From Paenibacillus sp. SZ31 (GTDB lineage: Bacteria > Bacillota > Bacilli > Paenibacillales > Paenibacillaceae), in contig NZ_JABBEA010000028.1 of the NCBI RefSeq assembly GCF_012912005.1, positions 1 through 32,983 on the forward strand: a stretch of 32,983 nt of DNA. The letters are read 5' to 3'. The translations under genes were made by a program, and so were the position numbers. Shown one piece after another: positions 1 to 7,911 of this stretch; positions within the stretch are counted from its first letter, which is position 1, and every line of letters starts with the position of its first letter. The notes below the pieces were generated by a model, which was not told where the DNA came from, did no database searches, and worked only from the letters and a program-made list of their open reading frames with translations.

Positions 1-109
1 ATTTCGTATCGTGTATTCATTTAATATAATTAACCCATCTATTACCATTTAATCAGTTTGAAGACACGCCCTAGGGAGTTGTATTAGATTTGATTATTAT
101 ATGGATGAG

Positions 110-128
110 CTTTTTTAGGCTAAAAAAG
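110..128 (+). promoter_or_regulatory. AT-rich hairpin touching the matrixin ribosome binding site
   Basis: CTTTTTTA and TAAAAAAG form an 8-bp perfect stem around a GGC loop. The right arm runs into the Shine-Dalgarno sequence AAGGAGAG (126-133) of the gene starting at 140. Folding would cover the first bases of the ribosome binding site, so weak translational control is possible. It could also be chance in AT-rich DNA. Confidence 0.3.
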
Positions 129-139
129 GAGAGAAAAAA

Positions 140-724
140 ATGAAAACTTCAAAATCAGTTATGATTATTTCTTTTATTTGTTTTTTTATAGTGTTTCTAC
201 CTTCGGCTAATGCGACTACGTTTGGCCATATTCATAGTCAAGGTGGTAAATTTGGAGCTTATTATGATAGTTCAATAACTACGTATGGATACACATCACA
301 TTTCGATTTTGCAAGAAATAGTTGGGCAGGTATATCCCCAAATGTTGCTATTTCTAAGTCTAGCACTAGGGGTTACGGCATTGATGAATACTACGTAGGT
401 ACGTCTTCTACTCCGCATCTTTATGGGTTGTTTAGTCCGTACAATGATGTTTTTAGTGTTGGTGTAACTGTTGATCCATTAAAGAGAAATTGGGTATACT
501 CTGTAATTTCTGTATACGATAATAATATTAAAGATGACGGTTTAAAAAATTCGACTAATATTAGACATACAACTACCCATGAGTTGGGGCATTCTTTAGG
601 GTTAGCTCACACAGAAGATACCCCTAAGAAAGCTACCTCAGTAATGACAAAAGGACAAGAAGCAGATAGAAGTATAACCACGCCCTCAGATTATGATAAA
701 AACCAATTAAGAACTCTATACTAG
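140..724 (+). CDS. Secreted matrixin-like zinc metalloprotease
   Basis: This 194-residue protein has an N-terminal signal peptide (about residues 1-25, a Lys-containing start, a long hydrophobic stretch, then SANA as the likely cleavage region). The zinc-binding helix HELGHSLGLAH (147-157) supplies three His ligands and the catalytic Glu148. A downstream SVM (167-169) is the expected Met-turn. This arrangement is that of metzincins of the matrixin (M10) type, which cut proteins outside the cell. There is little room for a pro-domain, and no cysteine switch is visible, so latency control is unclear. The start is supported by AAGGAGAG six bases upstream. It heads an AT-rich cluster with two unknown envelope proteins. 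Family is confident; substrate is unknown. Confidence 0.82.
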   Translation: MKTSKSVMIISFICFFIVFLPSANATTFGHIHSQGGKFGAYYDSSITTYGYTSHFDFARNSWAGISPNVAISKSSTRGYGIDEYYVGTSSTPHLYGLFSPYNDVFSVGVTVDPLKRNWVYSVISVYDNNIKDDGLKNSTNIRHTTTHELGHSLGLAHTEDTPKKATSVMTKGQEADRSITTPSDYDKNQLRTLY

Positions 725-751
725 ATATCTAAAGGAGAGAAAAAAATTATA

Positions 752-1423
752 ATGGTAGCATATAGAAAAAAATCAATTAAAAGAATTACGTATGTAAGTT
801 TGGTTGTAATGGCAATAATTTCTTCTTGTTTTTATTTTTTTGTATATAATAGTGTGAAAGTAATTAGTGCGCAAGCATCGTATCTTGAATTTGAAAATGT
901 TGAAGATTTAACTGATGATGCTGATTTAGTAGCGTTAGTTTCACCTACTCAAGATTTCTATGATAGAGAACATGTGGTGAAAACTTATTCTACTGGTGCA
1001 ATAGAAGACTTTTTTACTCTCACAAATGTTAACATTAAGGAAATTATTAAAGGTGAAGATAGTTTTCCAAATAGTATTGAAGTAGTAGAACCCATAAGTT
1101 TAATTCAAAAAATAGATGGAAAGTATAAACTGAATATTGAAGGTTATACTGAAATGGAGGTTGATAAAGAATACATAGTTTTTCTCAAAAAAAACTATTT
1201 AGGCAATTATGCGGTAATAAATATGAAGAATGGTGTATTTGATATAAATGAAATTAAAAATGATACATTTGAATTACAAAATAACACACTAAGTAATGAC
1301 AGAGAGTATCATTCAAATAGTTTCTCAAGTAATTCTTATGACACGTTAAATACAAGAGAAAAGTTAGCTTTAGAGATCCAACAAAAGTTTTTGCTTAATA
1401 ACTCTTTTGAAACTGAACGGTGA
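752..1423 (+). CDS. Membrane-anchored hypothetical protein
   Basis: The 223-residue product is not recognised. It starts with several Lys/Arg residues followed by one hydrophobic segment (about 13-32), so it is probably a type II membrane protein or has an uncleaved signal, with the rest outside. The extracellular part has alternating beta-like stretches (VEDLTDDADLVALVSP, then a Phe-Thr-Leu-Thr strand, then EYIVFLKKN). The Ser/Asn-rich C-terminal tail looks disordered. The gene lies 27 bases after the protease stop. Its leader (AAAGGAGAG and an A-run) resembles that of the protease gene, but the ribosome binding site is about 12 bases from the ATG, longer than usual. It probably shares a transcript with the protease. 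A role linked to that protease is only inference from position. Confidence 0.65.
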   Translation: MVAYRKKSIKRITYVSLVVMAIISSCFYFFVYNSVKVISAQASYLEFENVEDLTDDADLVALVSPTQDFYDREHVVKTYSTGAIEDFFTLTNVNIKEIIKGEDSFPNSIEVVEPISLIQKIDGKYKLNIEGYTEMEVDKEYIVFLKKNYLGNYAVINMKNGVFDINEIKNDTFELQNNTLSNDREYHSNSFSSNSYDTLNTREKLALEIQQKFLLNNSFETER

Positions 1424-1465
1424 TCTTAATCTAATAGTGATAGAAAGAAAGGAAGGAAGTGCAAA

Positions 1466-1849
1466 ATGAAAAGGATAGGATTATTGTTTTTACTTTGTTT
1501 ATGTCCCCTTATCATTATAGCTTGTAATCAAAAAAACAATGACGATGTTGTGGCAGAGATAGAATATCATAAGGAAGGAAATGTAATCAAAATCACTCAA
1601 AGAGACACTGTTAATCAAATTCTAAATATTTTAGAATCTGCTCAAAAGAACAAGAAGGTTATTGATGTAGGGAAAACAGACGAAAAAATAGTTGTTAATT
1701 ACAGTAGCAATGATATCAAAATTTTTGATCTGTACATCGATTTTGATAAGAGTGTCGGTATGGTCGTAATGGAATCTGACAGTAATTATGCTTATGAGCT
1801 ATCTAGTCAGTCTATAAAAGACTTAAAAACAATTCTAAAAGGGACTTAA
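1466..1849 (+). CDS. Small hypothetical lipoprotein
   Basis: The 127-residue protein begins MKRIGLL and has a hydrophobic signal ending in the lipobox IIAC, with Cys20 as the likely lipidated residue. A short Asn/Asp linker follows. The mature part (about 100 residues) has no motif I recognise; it reads as a small mixed alpha/beta domain ending in a Ser/Lys-rich helix. The start is well supported by GGAAGG upstream of the ATG. It follows the membrane protein by 42 bases and is followed by a strong terminator, so it is probably the last gene of the AT-rich cluster. Function is unknown. Confidence 0.65.
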   Translation: MKRIGLLFLLCLCPLIIIACNQKNNDDVVAEIEYHKEGNVIKITQRDTVNQILNILESAQKNKKVIDVGKTDEKIVVNYSSNDIKIFDLYIDFDKSVGMVVMESDSNYAYELSSQSIKDLKTILKGT

Positions 1850-1908
1850 AATAGAAATAATTAATTTTTCTATCAGTATTTTATTAGTTAGATACTCATT
1901 AAACCGAT

Positions 1909-1944
1909 AAGACCCCACTGATCCTTAGGATCGAGTGGGGTCTT
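1909..1944 (+). terminator. Rho-independent-like terminator after the AT-rich cluster
   Basis: AAGACCCCACT pairs with AGTGGGGTCTT, and an inner ATCCT/AGGAT extends the stem with one bulged base. The stem is strong but the T-tract after it is short. It lies between convergent genes and may act in both directions, also limiting dedA-family read-through from the other strand. Confidence 0.75.
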
Positions 1945-2027
1945 ACATATAATCAGATGAATTTTAGCATACGACTTATTTCAAAAAAACATCAAACTGC
2001 GCATTTCTTTTCCTTACTTAAAAAAGC

Positions 2028-2633
2028 CTATGACTTGTTCAAAGCCGTTCTTCTTTTCCAACGTTTCAACAGCACGTATAATCCAAAAGCACCTAAGAAT
2101 ATCACCGCTGCCGGAACGATATAAGGTTTAACAATCTCATCCACATGCTCCCATTGAGAGCCTAATTTGAAGCCTAAGTAGATGTACAATGAGGTAATCG
2201 GAAGCATGGCCAAGAATGTAAAGATACTGAATTTAAACACATTCATCTTCGCCATACCGCAAGGGATGGAGATCACGGTCCGAATGCCGGGTACAAAACG
2301 TCCATAGAATGCTACCCCGCTGCCATATTTCTCGAAGAACTTATCCGAAGCGTCCAGGTGGTGGGGGCGAATCAAGAAATACTTGCCGAATTTTTCGACC
2401 ATCGGTCTGCCGCCGTATCGTCCCAGGGCATACAATGTCAGAGGTCCGAACGTTCCGCCTACGGTACCCGCCAGAATAGCCAGCCAAAGCTTCATATCCC
2501 CCAGATACACCCAATATCCCGCCATGGGCAGTACAAGTTCAGCGGGTACGAATTCAAACGACAAGGCAATGACGAGACCTGCGTATGACAAATCTTTAAA
2601 GAAGAGTATAAATTGCGTGATCCATTCTGTCAT
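2028..2633 (-). CDS. DedA family membrane protein
   Basis: The 201-residue protein is about normal length for the DedA (SNARE-associated/VTT) family. It contains the family hallmark GRFVPGIRT (111-119), an acidic EFVPAE segment near residue 27, and a Gly/Pro-rich re-entrant-like stretch (55-64). Several hydrophobic segments follow, ending in a Lys/Arg-rich tail. DedA proteins act in the cytoplasmic membrane; members flip undecaprenyl phosphate or phosphatidylethanolamine and affect envelope homeostasis and resistance to cationic peptides. Which lipid this one handles cannot be read from sequence. The start is supported by GGAGGG just upstream on the minus strand. It stands alone, facing away from the acetyltransferase operon. 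Confidence 0.88.
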   Translation of the reverse strand: MTEWITQFILFFKDLSYAGLVIALSFEFVPAELVLPMAGYWVYLGDMKLWLAILAGTVGGTFGPLTLYALGRYGGRPMVEKFGKYFLIRPHHLDASDKFFEKYGSGVAFYGRFVPGIRTVISIPCGMAKMNVFKFSIFTFLAMLPITSLYIYLGFKLGSQWEHVDEIVKPYIVPAAVIFLGAFGLYVLLKRWKRRTALNKS

Positions 2634-2922
2634 GCTTTCCCTCCATGAATCTATCTTTTTTTATATAAAAGAAACACTCCTATACAAAGAGTAACAATAG
2701 CGAATAGAGCTTGTCAAAGTTCACATGAAAGGCCTTTTCGGTACGTACTTCAGCAATATGTTTACCCGTACATAAGGTTGATATGGATTCGTGAACACCT
2801 AGTACAGAACTTCGTACTGAAGCAATGATATATTATTCTCTGAAAATGCTTCCAATTATAGTATGATAAGACTATCACTAGCTTCTTCACCATCCTGTAC
2901 ATAAAGAGAAGGAGATCAGAAC

Positions 2923-5900
2923 ATGACCGTATCTTCGATTATCGACCAGATCCATATTATTGAATACAATCCCTCTTACGCTGCCGCACTCGCGGATATG
3001 TGGAACCGTAGTAATGAAAGCTGGGGAGGTGGCACCAACCTTAGAACAGAGGAAACGGTTCGCCGGGAGATGGAGAGTTCGTCCAATCTTTATGCGTTTC
3101 TAGCTGTTCATGAGAAAAAGGTTGTTGGCTTCTGCAGTTTTGCTCATTACCGCTATGACGAGAGAGCGCTATATGTACCGTTGCTTAACGTACGCCCCGA
3201 CTATCACGGGTATAAGGTTGGACGTAACCTGATCCTGAATGCTGTGCGCAAGACTGTGGAGGCCGGATGGCCTCGCCTGGATCTGTTCACGTGGGCAGGG
3301 AATACGAAGGCTGTACCGATGTACAAGAAATGTGGATTCTTCTGGGAGAAAAAAGACGATAATGTGCATCTGATGAATTTCATCCCTACCATTTTGCAGA
3401 CCGAAGCACTCGCTCCTTATTTCGAGGAGCTAGATTGGTATGCAGACAGCACGCGTGAACTCGTCATTGAGCCGGATGGCCGACGGGAGCGTGGTTTTGA
3501 TTTCTTTGACTATACGTGGAAAAAGGGAGATATCTCCCTGCGGGCTGAATTTGAAAAGTCGGGTCGCGGGCTGACTGCCCTCGAAACACCGGATTACGAA
3601 ATCTCAACAGAAGTCGACGATCATGATCTGGTATTCGGTTCCAGCTATAACGTTCGCTATCGCATTAAAAACAATTCTGCGTCCGAATTGGCAATCGAGA
3701 TCAAGGGTGAGGATAACAAAAACATTCGATTTGCGCTGGACGTTGCACGAGCAGTAGCTCCGGGAGAAACCATCATCGTGGAAGGTGAGTTTCACGTTGA
3801 TCCGATTACAGAGGAACAGAATAACAATAAGACGCATCCCGTTGTTGCTAGCACTTGGTTGATCGGCGGTAAGAAAGCGGAGTTCAGGTTGGGTATCGCC
3901 CCGAAATTCCCGGCCAAGATCAAGACCATTTTGCCTGTGAAGGAGCTCTATCCAGGTATCCCGGCGGAGTTGGTTCTGAACGTGGAAAATAATGTGGATG
4001 CAGAAACGGAATTCAGCTTGAACCTGCCTGAGGATGAATTCCTTGAATGGGCGGAGCGTGCCGTGCGCTTTACGGTTCCTGCCAAAGGTAAGATGTCTGT
4101 GCCAGTGCCTTTCACCTTGCGTTCATATGGTCTCTATTCCGAAGAAGTAGAAGTAACGGCTGTCCCAGTGGGGAACCATGCGATCTCTTTTACAAGTAAA
4201 CTTTCTGTACTGATGAAGGGAATCGAAGGGAAATATGGCGGGCAGATTGAGGATCAATGGGTGGCTGTTAATGGCGCATTCTCCATTCATATGAGTAAGC
4301 AAGATAACATGACGTGGATTGAATACCCGGGCTCTCGTCATTCATTCTGGTGGACTTATCCGAAGCTGGGTAAGCCATTTGCCGAAGAGTTATCCAAGAA
4401 ACAAGCCAAAGAAGTGAATATTTATGCCGAAGGGGAACGTCAAGTTCTTGAAGCACTGTATGACTCGGAGGATTTCCCAGGCTTGCAGATTAAGTCCGTG
4501 GTCAAGCTGTCTGCGAATGGAATCGCTGAATTCCACCACGAGGTTGAAAATACACGAGACACGGCCTGGGAAGAGGACCTATTTCTAATGAACAACTTCG
4601 GTTTCTACGGAAACCGTTTAATCCTCCCGTACCAAGATCGTTTTGTGGATATGGGGGATTCTTACGCTGGCGATCCGAGCCATTGGGACAGCTCTCAAAT
4701 CACGGAGAATTGGTTGTTCTGTAAGGAGGCGTATGGTGCCAGCGGTATCTATTGGGACCCTTCTCTGAAGCTGCTTCGTCCGGAATACACGTTGGGATTT
4801 CAGCATGAGCTTGGCCGTATTGCCGCAGGAGCCGTTGTGCGAACCAAAGCAACTGTATATGCTTTGAACACGTTTGCCAAATGGCATGATTTCCGTGCGT
4901 TTGCACGGAAGCAGCGTAATCCGATCATTCCGTTGCTGGACAGTCATCTGGATCTGACACTGAATGAGGGGAATCCATTTGCCCCTGATGTGCTTCAAGC
5001 AACGTTGAATGAACATAAACTGGTTCCGCTTGCGGGCAAGCTGGAGCTGTATGTGCAGCAGAGTGGCGAACCGGAGGTTATGGCAAATGCGAAGGAATTC
5101 AATTCGGAGCAGAATCTAAACTCCGCCAAGCTGACATTTTCACCAGACGAAGCGGACCGAGGCCAGCACGTGAGTGGTTGGAAAGTTCGTGGGCTATACC
5201 GGGGCGAAGATCGGATTCAGGAGCGAACTGCCCTTTGGTTCCCGCAGAGCGAAACAGAGGTTAAGCAAGTCCTTGAAGAAGGTTCATCTGGACCTGTGTA
5301 CACCGTAGATAATGGAGTATTGTCGATCGCCGTTGCTCCTGAATTCGGGAGTGTAGTACACTCTTTGAAATATGCAGGAGACGAATGGCTGGACAGCTCA
5401 TACCCTGAACCCGCTCCACGCTCGTGGTGGAATCCGTGGTACGGCGGGCTGGGTGTGGGAGTTCCGGGCATGAATGGTTTCAGTCGTCAGTTGGAACAGA
5501 GAGCGGCTTCCTGGACAGAGCGCAAGGACCAATACGGTAACGTTTGGAAAGGCATAAAGCTGACCACCCGAATTGAGAAGCATGAAGCGAATCGGGGAAT
5601 CACGATTAACCAGCATTATCTGATGCTGCCGGGTGTTCCTGTGCTCTGCACGCTACTTGCCGTGACAAACGAAAGCGGCCTGACGCTGACGGATTACTCG
5701 CTTGCGGAGGAACGTTTCCTCCAGCCTTCATCTGTATTTGCGGAAGGTTGGATAGAGCAACCGGGTCAAGATCGATTCCCGCTAGGCAAGGTGGATGTGG
5801 GCTTGCCACTTGAAGACCTTTTGCGAGTAGGATCGGTTTCGCGTGAGAACATGCTGCATGCGGTCCATCGTTACCCGAATCAGAGTGCATGGGGTTTTGC

Positions 5901-6090
5901 CAATAATCAGGTGGCGGGTCTGAACGTGAATCATCATCTGACAATCCAGCACGGGGAAACAGTCTGGACGGAGCCGACATATTTGGTTCTGGGACAGATT
6001 CCACTGAGTTCACCGGATGTGCATGACCTTCTCAAACTGAATTTTGCAACTTCTACCGATGAAAAGGAGGCTTCACATGCCGATCATTGA
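2923..6090 (+). CDS. GNAT acetyltransferase fused to a large carbohydrate-enzyme-like region
   Basis: This protein has 1055 residues, while a stand-alone GNAT has about 150-180. Residues 10-155 are a GNAT domain: the acetyl-CoA loop lies in RPDYHGYKVGRN (91-102), and NTKAVPMYKKCGF (127-139) is the usual C-terminal strand motif. From about 160 onward there is a long beta-rich region. It holds two immunoglobulin-like stretches (about 215-430) and two blocks that read like mutarotase or glycoside-hydrolase beta-sandwiches (about 430-660 and 770-1040), with Trp/Tyr/Gly-rich segments such as SWWNPWYGGLGVG. No signal peptide is present, so it is likely cytoplasmic. The ribosome binding site GAAGGAG lies upstream of ATG 2923. 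The frame is open throughout, so this is a true fusion. It may acetylate a sugar or a sugar-containing molecule; substrate and any second activity are unknown. It overlaps the following amidohydrolase gene. Confidence 0.8.
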   Translation: MTVSSIIDQIHIIEYNPSYAAALADMWNRSNESWGGGTNLRTEETVRREMESSSNLYAFLAVHEKKVVGFCSFAHYRYDERALYVPLLNVRPDYHGYKVGRNLILNAVRKTVEAGWPRLDLFTWAGNTKAVPMYKKCGFFWEKKDDNVHLMNFIPTILQTEALAPYFEELDWYADSTRELVIEPDGRRERGFDFFDYTWKKGDISLRAEFEKSGRGLTALETPDYEISTEVDDHDLVFGSSYNVRYRIKNNSASELAIEIKGEDNKNIRFALDVARAVAPGETIIVEGEFHVDPITEEQNNNKTHPVVASTWLIGGKKAEFRLGIAPKFPAKIKTILPVKELYPGIPAELVLNVENNVDAETEFSLNLPEDEFLEWAERAVRFTVPAKGKMSVPVPFTLRSYGLYSEEVEVTAVPVGNHAISFTSKLSVLMKGIEGKYGGQIEDQWVAVNGAFSIHMSKQDNMTWIEYPGSRHSFWWTYPKLGKPFAEELSKKQAKEVNIYAEGERQVLEALYDSEDFPGLQIKSVVKLSANGIAEFHHEVENTRDTAWEEDLFLMNNFGFYGNRLILPYQDRFVDMGDSYAGDPSHWDSSQITENWLFCKEAYGASGIYWDPSLKLLRPEYTLGFQHELGRIAAGAVVRTKATVYALNTFAKWHDFRAFARKQRNPIIPLLDSHLDLTLNEGNPFAPDVLQATLNEHKLVPLAGKLELYVQQSGEPEVMANAKEFNSEQNLNSAKLTFSPDEADRGQHVSGWKVRGLYRGEDRIQERTALWFPQSETEVKQVLEEGSSGPVYTVDNGVLSIAVAPEFGSVVHSLKYAGDEWLDSSYPEPAPRSWWNPWYGGLGVGVPGMNGFSRQLEQRAASWTERKDQYGNVWKGIKLTTRIEKHEANRGITINQHYLMLPGVPVLCTLLAVTNESGLTLTDYSLAEERFLQPSSVFAEGWIEQPGQDRFPLGKVDVGLPLEDLLRVGSVSRENMLHAVHRYPNQSAWGFANNQVAGLNVNHHLTIQHGETVWTEPTYLVLGQIPLSSPDVHDLLKLNFATSTDEKEASHADH

Positions 6091-6955
6091 TATTCACATT
6101 CATCTGTCGGACATCGATAGCTTTCACCGAACAGCGATCGATCTATCGAAAGTGGATTACTCTGCCGCTGGTCTTAAAGCGGAGTTTGATAAGAACGACG
6201 TCATTCTGGGCATCGGAATGGGGGTTACGGAGCAGACGAAGGGAGCGTTCCCGGATTCCAGTTCCCCTAACCCGATGGGGCTTGATCTGGAAGAGAAGGT
6301 CCCATCATTCCTCATGGAATGCGTGGGGATCAACCCCAATGCGCTAGATGGTAAACACGCTCAGGACGAGCTTGACCGGATTGAAGCAAGACTGCAATCC
6401 CCTGACGTAGCCGGAATCAAACTCTATGCCGGATACTATCATCACTATGTGTATGACAAAATCTATACTCCGGTCTATGAACTCGCAGCCAAGTACAACC
6501 TGCCTGTCGTGATTCATACGGGTGACACGTACTCCATGAATGGATTGCTCAAATATTCGCATCCGTTGACGGTGGATGAATTAGCCTTTCAACAGCGCGG
6601 TGTGAACTTCATGATCTGTCATCTGGGTGATCCCTGGGTGATGGATGCAGCTGAAGTGGTGGCGAAGAATCCTAACGTGTATGCGGATTTGTCTGGTCTT
6701 GTGGTGGGGGATCGGCCTCATTTTGAACGGTTCATGAATGAACCTTTATTCATGGATCATTTCCGCCGGGCCTTGGTCTATTCGGATCATTACGAGAAAA
6801 TGCTGTTTGGTACCGACTGGCCGCTTGCTCCTATCGATCTGTATGCCGAATTTGTCCGCCGACTTGTACCGGAGCAGCATCATGATAAAGTGTTCTACGA
6901 GAATGCCTTCGGGCTGTTTCCACGTATTGGACAGCGGATTGCCGATCTGGGTTAA
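6077..6955 (+). CDS. Amidohydrolase (metal-dependent TIM-barrel, amidohydrolase_2 type)
   Basis: Counting from ATG 6077, the 292-residue protein starts with the metal-binding HIH (7-9) of the amidohydrolase superfamily. Lys115 lies in GIKLYAG, His147 in VVIHTGD, His182 in ICHLG and Asp247 in GTDWPL, the expected order of active-site residues. Such enzymes hydrolyse amides, lactones or decarboxylate small acids. An in-frame ATG at 6044 exists, but the start at 6077 has AAAGGAGG at the right distance and begins at the conserved first strand. The gene overlaps the GNAT-fusion stop by 14 bases, so the two are translationally coupled. A paired acetyl-transfer and deacetylation or lactone-hydrolysis scheme is possible but unproven. 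Confidence 0.85.
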   Translation: MPIIDIHIHLSDIDSFHRTAIDLSKVDYSAAGLKAEFDKNDVILGIGMGVTEQTKGAFPDSSSPNPMGLDLEEKVPSFLMECVGINPNALDGKHAQDELDRIEARLQSPDVAGIKLYAGYYHHYVYDKIYTPVYELAAKYNLPVVIHTGDTYSMNGLLKYSHPLTVDELAFQQRGVNFMICHLGDPWVMDAAEVVAKNPNVYADLSGLVVGDRPHFERFMNEPLFMDHFRRALVYSDHYEKMLFGTDWPLAPIDLYAEFVRRLVPEQHHDKVFYENAFGLFPRIGQRIADLG

Positions 6956-7012
6956 GCGGGGAATTTGATTTCAACACGGAATTCGCGGTTATATAAGCTT
7001 TTATCACAAATG

Positions 7013-7058
7013 TACCCTATGGAGGAGACACTTATTAGTCTCTCTGTAGGGTATTTTT
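7013..7058 (+). terminator. Terminator of the GNAT-fusion/amidohydrolase operon
   Basis: TACCCTA and TAGGGTA, with inner GAGGAGAC and GTCTCTC, form an imperfect long stem. It is followed by TTTTTT. This is a typical intrinsic terminator about 60 bases after the amidohydrolase stop. Confidence 0.85.
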
Positions 7059-7160
7059 TGCGTGCATGTTTGAGGTATCTTACAACGAGTATAACGAAAT
7101 GAAGTACAGTATGTGAACGTATAACAATGCGATTCAGCTTATACGGTATATACTCAATAT

Positions 7161-7196
7161 CAGAAAGAGCCTGACAACAGTGTCAGGCTCTTTCTG
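7161..7196 (-). terminator. Terminator of the small membrane protein gene
   Basis: CAGAAAGAGCCTGACA and its exact 16-base reverse complement surround a 4-base loop. It lies directly after the stop codon of the minus-strand gene ending at 7198. The T-rich part of the stem serves as the U-tract on the minus strand. It could also stop transcription from the left. Confidence 0.85.
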
Positions 7197-7197
7197 A

Positions 7198-7617
7198 TTA
7201 ATCCTTCATTTCTACTTCATTGACATGCGTATCCTTTCGTTTCAGATACAACTTGCTTGGACGGTGCAAGAGCACGACGAGCAGGGTAAAGAGATGAATC
7301 AGGATGAACGGGTTACTTTCATTCGGAATGGCAACGAATAGTGCCAGACTCAGAAACGTTACGGTGAGCTTGAACTTTCTCTTGGTGATGAAGATAACAG
7401 CGAGCAGGCTGGGACCGATGATAAACAACATCCTGGCTATAATTACGCCAGAGGCGTAAGCCAGATCATTTCCTTTGTATGAGAAGGCGAGATAGGCCTC
7501 CATGTTCTGGTTGAAGTCAATGAGGAACGCAATAAAGGACACAATCACGTAGATCAGTTTTACACTCAACAAAATGCGCACAACATTTAATAGCGTGGGT
7601 AATGCTGTTTTTACCAT
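7198..7617 (-). CDS. Small multi-pass membrane protein, unknown function
   Basis: From ATG 7617 the product is 139 residues with about four hydrophobic segments separated by short charged loops (one with KRKFK) and a charged C-terminal tail. The open frame reaches upstream to 7707. However, the added residues are basic and hydrophilic, and the AGGAGA site lies about eight bases before 7617, so the shorter start is preferred. I do not recognise a family. It is single, with its own terminator, and is divergent from the chemoreceptor. Nothing in the sequence points to a substrate. Confidence 0.65.
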   Translation of the reverse strand: MVKTALPTLLNVVRILLSVKLIYVIVSFIAFLIDFNQNMEAYLAFSYKGNDLAYASGVIIARMLFIIGPSLLAVIFITKRKFKLTVTFLSLALFVAIPNESNPFILIHLFTLLVVLLHRPSKLYLKRKDTHVNEVEMKD

Positions 7618-7822
7618 ACCAATTCTCCTATTCTCTTCGAACTTATAACCGCAGATTCTTCTGGTTGTATTTTTCCTGAGAGTCTTTCTGCACGATATGT
7701 ATTTCATATATTATACGATGTTGATGTCATATTTTGTATTAACCCAAAGTCTACATTTTCCAATCGTCAACAGCGGCCTTGGACCTACAATTGTCAACTT
7801 CCAAAGGATAAGAAAAATATTT

Positions 7823-7867
7823 TGTAAGCGTTCTAGTACTGGATAATTATTTAATAACGACCGATAT
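7823..7867 (+). promoter_or_regulatory. Possible control region of the chemoreceptor: cre-like half match and sigma-D-like -10
   Basis: ACCGATAT (7860-7867) matches the Bacillus sigma-D -10 element GCCGATAT at seven of eight positions. A TAAT lies upstream, but the spacer (12) is short for sigma-D. TGTAAGCGTTCTAG (7823-7836) matches the cre consensus at 12 of 14. The intergenic region is about 290 bases. Both calls are tentative. Confidence 0.3.
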
Positions 7868-7911
7868 AAAGTTAACCCATATTATATTGGACCCAACAAG
7901 AATGAGGATGG

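Noticed and set aside
2745..2826. GTACTTCAGCAAT (2745) and GTACTGAAGCAAT (2814), 11/13 identical, plus AGTAC/GTACT near 2801-2818
   Set aside because: Possible regulator site before the GNAT-fusion operon, but too short and imperfect to call. A TATGAT at 2862 is a plausible -10 without a good -35.
4618..6013. Long minus-strand frames (132 and 135 codons) opposite the GNAT-fusion gene
   Set aside because: They are antisense shadows of a strong coding frame, without ribosome binding sites or recognisable domains.
6044..6076. Upstream ATG for the amidohydrolase
   Set aside because: No ribosome binding site, and the conserved first strand starts at the second ATG, which has AAAGGAGG.
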